Part shown: piece by piece, positions 60,035 to 64,000 of the stretch
Layout: each line of letters begins with the position of its first letter
Numbering within the stretch: the stretch's first letter is position 1
Notes under the pieces: model-generated
Database searches by the model: none
What the model was told of the DNA's origin: nothing
What the model saw: only the letters and a program-made list of their open reading frames with translations
Assembly (NCBI RefSeq): GCF_014648435.1
Contig: NZ_BMRC01000010.1
Span: forward strand, 124,001 to 188,000
DNA: 64,000 bases
DNA from: Nonomuraea spiralis
Lineage (GTDB): Bacteria; Actinomycetota; Actinomycetes; Streptosporangiales; Streptosporangiaceae
Reading direction: 5' to 3'
Program-made: the position numbers and the translations under genes

Positions 60035-60936
60035 TTGTAGCCCTTTTCCAGGACGGCCTCGGTGTCGGCGGTGATACGGGCGACCAGCTCGGGCGCGAGC
60101 GGCAGGCGCGGCGGCCGGCAGGCGCCGCCCTTGCGTCCGGCGAGGTCCATGGACAACTTGATCGACTGCACGAACTCGGGCTTGGAGTCCCAGCGCAGCA
60201 GCGGGTGCAGGTCGCGGTAGAGGCGCAGCGCCTCGGGCAGGTCGGCGGGGTCGCCCGAGGTCGCCAGCCGGTACAGGCGGGTCGTGGCCAGCGGGATCAT
60301 GTTCGGGTACCCGGCGATCCACCCGACGGCCCCGGCCATGCCCAGCTCCAGCAGCACGTCGTCGGCCCCGATCAGCAGGTCCAGCTCCGGCGCCAGCTCG
60401 GCGATCTCGTACGCCCTGCGCACGTCCCCGGTGAACTCCTTGACGCCGACGATCAGGCCCTCGTGGAACAGCTCGGCCAGCAGTTCCGGCGTCAGGTCGA
60501 CCTTGGTGTCGAACGGGTTGTTGTAGGCGACGACCGGCAGCCCGGCCTTGGCGACCTCCCGGTAGTGGGCGACGACGGCCTCGCGCGGGGCCCGGTAGGC
60601 GTTCGGCGGCAGCAGCAACACGGACGTGGCCCCGGCCTCGGCGGCCTGGTCGGCCCAGAGCCGGGCCTCGATCGAGCCGTACGCGGCGACGCCCGGCATG
60701 ACGCCGAACCCCTCGGGGGCGGCCGCGACGGCGGTCTCGACGACCCGGGCCCGCTCCTGCGGGGTGAGCGTCTGGTACTCGCCCAGCGAGCCGTTGGGCG
60801 TCACGCCGTCGCAGCCGCCCTCGGCCAGGAACCGCACGTGTTCGGCGTACGCGTCGTGGTCCACGGAGAGGTCGTCGTGGAAGGGCAGGGCCGTCGCGAC
60901 GTGGATGCCACGCCACGGAGTGGCGGAGGTGGTCAT
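60031..60936 (-). CDS. DapA-family pyrroline-4-hydroxy-2-carboxylate deaminase candidate
   Basis: The 301-aa class I aldolase-fold protein has the Schiff-base Lys166 in LIVGVKEFTGD, the catalytic Tyr138 in VVAYNNPFDT, and the entry motif GVTPNGSLGEYQTLTPQER. In hydroxyproline clusters this DapA-like enzyme deaminates pyrroline-4-hydroxy-2-carboxylate to ketoglutarate semialdehyde (LhpC/HPC deaminase role), which fits the neighbours better than lysine synthesis. The start is the ATG at 60936 after AGGAG. It is the first gene of the catabolic run, directly behind a GTGCAATG-type box. Confidence 0.9.
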   Translation of the reverse strand: MTTSATPWRGIHVATALPFHDDLSVDHDAYAEHVRFLAEGGCDGVTPNGSLGEYQTLTPQERARVVETAVAAAPEGFGVMPGVAAYGSIEARLWADQAAEAGATSVLLLPPNAYRAPREAVVAHYREVAKAGLPVVAYNNPFDTKVDLTPELLAELFHEGLIVGVKEFTGDVRRAYEIAELAPELDLLIGADDVLLELGMAGAVGWIAGYPNMIPLATTRLYRLATSGDPADLPEALRLYRDLHPLLRWDSKPEFVQSIKLSMDLAGRKGGACRPPRLPLAPELVARITADTEAVLEKGYK

Positions 60937-60978
60937 GCGGAAGGTTCTCCTCACTGGGGATGTACAAAAGGTTACGCG

Positions 60979-60992
60979 GTGCAATGTCACAT
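60979..60992. promoter_or_regulatory. GTGCAATGTCACAT box, candidate GntR operator
   Basis: This 14-bp box (outer dyad GTG-N6-CAC) lies in the short gap between the prolidase stop and the DapA-type gene, overlapping the last bases of the prolidase gene. It matches the box at 62350-62363 (read on the minus strand) at 12 of 14 positions. Confidence 0.55.
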
Positions 60993-62321
60993 CGACGGCG
61001 GCTGGCCGGCGGCCATCCACTTCTCCAGCCCGTCGGCGTCCAGGGGCAGCGCGGCCGACAACACGTCGGCGCCGTGCTCGGTGACCAGCAGGTCGTCCTC
61101 GATCCGTACGCCGACGCCGCGCAGCTCGGGCGGGACGGTGAGGTCGTGGGCGTGGAAGTACAGGCCGGGCTCGACGGTGAGCGCCATGCCGGGGGCCATG
61201 ATCGCGTCCTGGTAGGACTCCTGGCTCGCCCGGCCGCAGTCGTGCACGTCCAGGCCCAGGTGGTGGCCGACGCCGCAGACCAGGTAGCGGCGGTGGTGCT
61301 GCCCGGCGTCGGACAGCGCCTCGTCCACCGAGACCGGCAGCAGGCCCCAGTCGGCCAGCCCGTACGCGATGACCTCCATCGCCGCGTGGTGGAAGTCGCT
61401 GAAGCGGCGGCCGGGGGCGACCGCGGCGAGCCCGGCCCGGTGGGCCCGTTCGACCAGGTCGTGCACCTGCCGCTGGGCCGGGGAGAAGCGGCCGGAGGCC
61501 GGGAAGGTACGGGTGACGTCGGCGGTGTAGCAGCTCGCCGCCTCGACGCCGAGGTCGAGCAGGAGCAGCTCGCCGGGGAGCACCGGGCCGTCGCAGCGTA
61601 CCCAGTGCAGCGTGGGGGCGTGCGGGCCGCTGCCGACGATGGAGGCGTACCCAGGGCCGTTGCCGTACGCGCGGGCGTACCGGTCGAAGGTGCCCTGGAG
61701 CCAGCGCTCGCCGGGGCCGTCGATCGCGGCGGGGATCTCGCGGACGACGGCGGCGAAGCCCTCGACGGTGCGGTCCACCGCCTCGCGGAGCTGCCCGGCC
61801 TCCCAGTCGTCCTTGTACATGCGCAGCTCGGCGAGCACGCGGCGGACCTCCTGGTCCTGCGTGATCTCGGCGGTCAGCTCGGCGAGCGGCCGGACCGCGA
61901 CGCCCAGCGCCTTCGCCCAGTCCTCCAGGCCCGGCGCGGCGCCCACCCACAACTCGCCGTACCTGGCGTCGGTGTAGAACGCCGGGTCGCCCGGGTAGGC
62001 GGGCGGCGGGAGGTAGACGGTGGCCTCGGCGCCCGCCAGCACCAGGACGGCGTTCTCGATCTGGCAGCCCGTGAGCCAGACGAAGTCGCTGTCGGCGCGG
62101 AAGTCGTAGACGGTGTCGTTGTTGCGGACCGGGGCCTGCCCCGCGGCCAGCACGACGGTCCGGCCGGGCAGCGCCTCGGCCAGCCGGGCCCGGTGGGCGG
62201 CGGCCGCCTGCGCCGCGCCAGGCACGACGGACGGCGTGCGGTCGGGGGTGTCCCAGCCGGTGTTCATGTACGCGGCGAACGCGGGGATCTCGGAAAGCTT
62301 CGGGGGCCTGCCGTCACGCAC
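60987..62321 (-). CDS. M24B metallopeptidase, Xaa-Pro aminopeptidase/prolidase type
   Basis: The 444-aa cytoplasmic peptidase has an N-terminal creatinase-like domain (FRADSDFVWLTGCQIEN) and a pita-bread catalytic domain. Dinuclear metal ligands are visible: the Asp pair in LLLLDLGVEAASCYTADVTRTF (two pieces), His in CGVGHHLGLDVHD, Glu in MALTVEPGLYF and Glu in RGVGVRIEDDLL. It releases residues bound to proline or hydroxyproline, for example from Pro-Hyp or Xaa-Pro peptides, thereby feeding the downstream operon. The start is the GTG at 62321 (GGGAAGGGA is 9 nt upstream); the extra 14 codons before it would overlap the regulatory box. Confidence 0.92.
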   Translation of the reverse strand: MRDGRPPKLSEIPAFAAYMNTGWDTPDRTPSVVPGAAQAAAAHRARLAEALPGRTVVLAAGQAPVRNNDTVYDFRADSDFVWLTGCQIENAVLVLAGAEATVYLPPPAYPGDPAFYTDARYGELWVGAAPGLEDWAKALGVAVRPLAELTAEITQDQEVRRVLAELRMYKDDWEAGQLREAVDRTVEGFAAVVREIPAAIDGPGERWLQGTFDRYARAYGNGPGYASIVGSGPHAPTLHWVRCDGPVLPGELLLLDLGVEAASCYTADVTRTFPASGRFSPAQRQVHDLVERAHRAGLAAVAPGRRFSDFHHAAMEVIAYGLADWGLLPVSVDEALSDAGQHHRRYLVCGVGHHLGLDVHDCGRASQESYQDAIMAPGMALTVEPGLYFHAHDLTVPPELRGVGVRIEDDLLVTEHGADVLSAALPLDADGLEKWMAAGQPPSM

Positions 62322-62349
62322 CGGCGCACATCCCTTCCCAATCAGTAAT

Positions 62350-62363
62350 GTGTGGCATTGCAC
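62350..62363. promoter_or_regulatory. GTGCAATGCCACAC box (minus strand), candidate GntR operator
   Basis: This is the second copy of the 14-bp box, 29-42 bp upstream of the prolidase start, with the same GTG-N6-CAC dyad. The flanking region 62322-62485 is otherwise gene-free and must contain the prolidase promoter and the promoter of the small membrane protein. Confidence 0.55.
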
Positions 62364-62485
62364 TGACTCTAAGGCGGAGAAGCGCTTCTGCCAAGTGGTG
62401 GCCCATGCCCCTTTTCTCCGGGATGTGGAAGAGTGCGCGGTGACCCTCAGGTAAGCGCGTTCACCGAAGAAAGACGGGAAGAACG

Positions 62486-62698
62486 ATGACCTCTTGGATC
62501 CTCATCGTCGTCGGCGTGCTCCTGGCCCTGGTGGGCGGGCTGTGGACGCTCCAGGGGCTCGGCGTGGTCGGCGGCAGCGTGATGAGCGGCAACGCCACCT
62601 GGGCGGTCGTCGGGCCGGTGGTCCTCGTCGTGGGCGTCGCCGTCGTGGTGATCGGCCTGCGCCTGCTGCGGGCGCCGTCCCGCCGCCGCGGCGACTAG
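62486..62698 (+). CDS. Small two-span membrane protein
   Basis: The 70-aa protein has two hydrophobic helices (ILIVVGVLLALVGGLWTLQ and AVVGPVVLVVGVAVVVIGL) joined by a short GGSVMSGNATW loop, and ends in a basic tail RLLRAPSRRRGD. Many actinobacteria encode such proteins of unknown function. GGGAAG precedes the ATG at 62486. It lies 47 bp before the acyltransferase gene and may be co-transcribed with it. Confidence 0.72.
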   Translation: MTSWILIVVGVLLALVGGLWTLQGLGVVGGSVMSGNATWAVVGPVVLVVGVAVVVIGLRLLRAPSRRRGD

Positions 62699-62745
62699 GC
62701 CACACCGCCGGAGGGGTCTGTCGCAAATGGCCTAGAATCCGACAG

Positions 62746-63873
62746 ATGTCCCCCGCCTCCGCCCGGCTGGCCTGGCTGGACGCCCTGCGGGGACCGGCAG
62801 CGCTGGCCGTCACCGCCCACCACGCCGGCTGGGCCTTCGTCCCGGCCGTGTGGGCGGTCGTCGACCGCAGGATCGACGTCGGCACGTGGGGCGTGTTCGT
62901 GTTCTTCCTGGTCAGCGGCTACATCATCCCCGCCTCCCTGGAACGGCGCGGCGACCTGCGCGCCTTCTGGACCGGCCGGGCCTTCCGCCTGCTGCCGCTG
63001 CTGCTCACCGCGCTCGCCCTGGCGCTCCTGCTCGGCCTGGCGGGGCTGTTCTCCCTCGGTTCCGGGCTCGGCGACCGCCCCGCGCCTCTGGTCGTGCTCG
63101 GGAACCTGACCATGACGCAGGAGTTGCTCAACCTGCCGCCCGTCATCGGCGTGACCTGGACGCTCTCGTACGAGATGGCGTTCTACCTGATCAGCGTGGG
63201 GCTGTTCGCGACCGGCCAGGCCCACCGGTCGGCGGGGATCGCGGTCTCCCTGGCGGTGCTGGCCGTGCCGGCGGGGCTGCTGCTGCCGGGCGCGTCGATC
63301 AACGGCGAGGCCGACCTGGTCGCCGCGCTGCTCGGCCTCGCGGTCGTCGCGGCGATCGCGGTCACCGTCCTCGGACACGGCCGGGCCCGTACGGCGGCCG
63401 CCGTCGCGGGCGGGCTGCTCGGGCTGGCCCTGGTGATCCTGGGCAGCCGGGCCGGCACCTGGCAGGGCGTGATCATCCTGGCCGCGATGTTCGCCGGGAC
63501 CGCCGTGTACCGCGCCGAGCAGGGCACGATCTCCTGGCGGACCGCCGGGCTGGCGGCGCTGGCGGTGCTGGCCTGCGGGATCCCCGCCAAGGACGATCCC
63601 GGCTGGGCGCCCGCGCTCGTGCTCGCGTTCGCCGTCTTCGCGCTGGCGCTGGCGTTGCGGCGCAGGGCGTTCCCGCGCCCGCTGACCCGGCTCGGCGTGA
63701 TCAGCTTCTCGCTCTACCTGCTGCACCCGCTCCTGCTGCACCTGCTGCCGAACCCGGTGCTGTACTACCTCGTGCTGATCCCGCTGTGCCTGGTCACGTA
63801 CCACGTGATCGAGGCGCCGGCCCAGCGTCTCGGCCGGCAGCTGGCCGGCCGGCGCGTCCCGGCCCGGCCGTAG
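62746..63873 (+). CDS. Acyltransferase-3 family membrane protein
   Basis: The 375-aa protein has about ten hydrophobic spans and the AT3 family signature LAWLDALRGPAALAVTAHHAGW at the N-terminus (catalytic-type His in AHHAGW). FFLVSGYIIPASLERRGDLRAFWTGRAFRLLP follows, with TWTLSYEMAFYLIS further on. Such proteins O-acylate cell-surface glycans or secondary metabolites using cytoplasmic acyl-CoA. The ATG at 62746 opens directly with this signature; the frame upstream overlaps the small membrane gene and is shadow. A hairpin follows 11 bp after the stop. Confidence 0.88.
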   Translation: MSPASARLAWLDALRGPAALAVTAHHAGWAFVPAVWAVVDRRIDVGTWGVFVFFLVSGYIIPASLERRGDLRAFWTGRAFRLLPLLLTALALALLLGLAGLFSLGSGLGDRPAPLVVLGNLTMTQELLNLPPVIGVTWTLSYEMAFYLISVGLFATGQAHRSAGIAVSLAVLAVPAGLLLPGASINGEADLVAALLGLAVVAAIAVTVLGHGRARTAAAVAGGLLGLALVILGSRAGTWQGVIILAAMFAGTAVYRAEQGTISWRTAGLAALAVLACGIPAKDDPGWAPALVLAFAVFALALALRRRAFPRPLTRLGVISFSLYLLHPLLLHLLPNPVLYYLVLIPLCLVTYHVIEAPAQRLGRQLAGRRVPARP

Positions 63874-63883
63874 AAAAGGGAGT

Positions 63884-63915
63884 CGCGGGCGGGCACCCCC
63901 CAGCCCCCGCCCGCG
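63884..63915. terminator. Hairpin after the acyltransferase gene
   Basis: CGCGGGCGGG (63884-63893) pairs exactly with CCCGCCCGCG (63906-63915). A second dyad, CCGCGAGCGGG (63926-63936) with CCCGCTCGCGG (63938-63948), follows and could serve the converging gene at the window edge. Confidence 0.6.
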
Positions 63916-63964
63916 CGTCCGGTGGCCGCGAGCGGGTCCCGCTCGCGGGTGTGGCGGCCCTCGG

Positions 63965-64000
63965 TCAGGCGACCACGAGGGACTGCGCCTTGAACTCCCT
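63965..64000 (-). CDS. 3' end of a minus-strand gene (partial)
   Basis: Read on the minus strand from the window edge, the frame REFKAQSLVVA ends in TGA at 63967-63965, right behind a hairpin-rich spacer. Only eleven codons are visible, so neither family nor function can be given. Confidence 0.4.
   Translation of the reverse strand, partial: REFKAQSLVVA

Overview
The window is very GC-rich, its third codon positions are almost all G or C, and many neighbouring genes overlap by 4 bp (ATGA or GTGA). It also carries an actinobacterial GH11 xylanase with a CBM2 module and several biosynthetic and degradative operons. All of this points to a filamentous soil actinomycete. From memory of family members I would guess Streptosporangiales (Nonomuraea-like), but that is inference. 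I see no tRNA, rRNA, CRISPR array or intact insertion sequence.

Layout. 1-7.3 kb holds housekeeping and secreted functions: the end of a YihY-type membrane protein, a KstD-like flavoprotein with a Tat-type signal, a secreted protein, a xylanase with CGAAA boxes, an amino-acid permease and a RibD/DHFR-like reductase closed by a T-tract terminator. 7.6-21.8 kb holds a two-gene NRPS/PKS assembly line, A-T-C-A-T followed by C-T-KS-AT-ACP-C-A-T-TE-MFS. The second protein ends in a Cys-type thioesterase fused to a whole MFS transporter. 21.9-28 kb (minus strand) holds a heterodimeric ABC exporter with its TetR regulator, then a DHA2-type MFS exporter. 28.2-29.7 kb holds a PCD-like protein and a divergent flavin monooxygenase.

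29.8-39.8 kb is a second, compact biosynthetic operon. It starts with an AT-rich leader full of perfect inverted repeats and then encodes a D-amino-acid dehydrogenase-like flavoprotein, an A-T-reductase (carboxylate-reductase type NRPS), an aldo/keto reductase, a sulfotransferase-fold protein, an HK97-fold (encapsulin-like) shell protein, an acyl-CoA/AMP ligase and an MFS exporter. I regard this as the most exciting system in the window: a putative natural-product nanocompartment (family 3 encapsulin type). One reading is that the A-T-R releases an amino aldehyde, the aldo/keto reductase makes the alcohol, the sulfotransferase sulfates it, and the shell sequesters the reactive intermediates.

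39.8-49.7 kb holds a GntR regulator divergent from a pyruvate dehydrogenase E1 (AceE), an orphan histidine kinase, a Ser/Thr kinase, a LuxR-type regulator and a VioD-like flavin hydroxylase. 49.7-53.95 kb holds paired alpha/beta hydrolases and paired phosphotriesterase-family proteins, with the same TCTAC-N4-GTAGA box in front of both transcription units. 53.96-62.3 kb (minus strand) is a complete trans-4-hydroxy-L-proline catabolic operon: prolidase, DapA-type deaminase, epimerase, GntR, three-subunit D-hydroxyproline dehydrogenase and ketoglutarate semialdehyde dehydrogenase. It carries two near-identical GTGCAATG-type boxes. 62.4 kb to the end holds a small membrane protein, an acyltransferase-3 protein and the last codons of a minus-strand gene.
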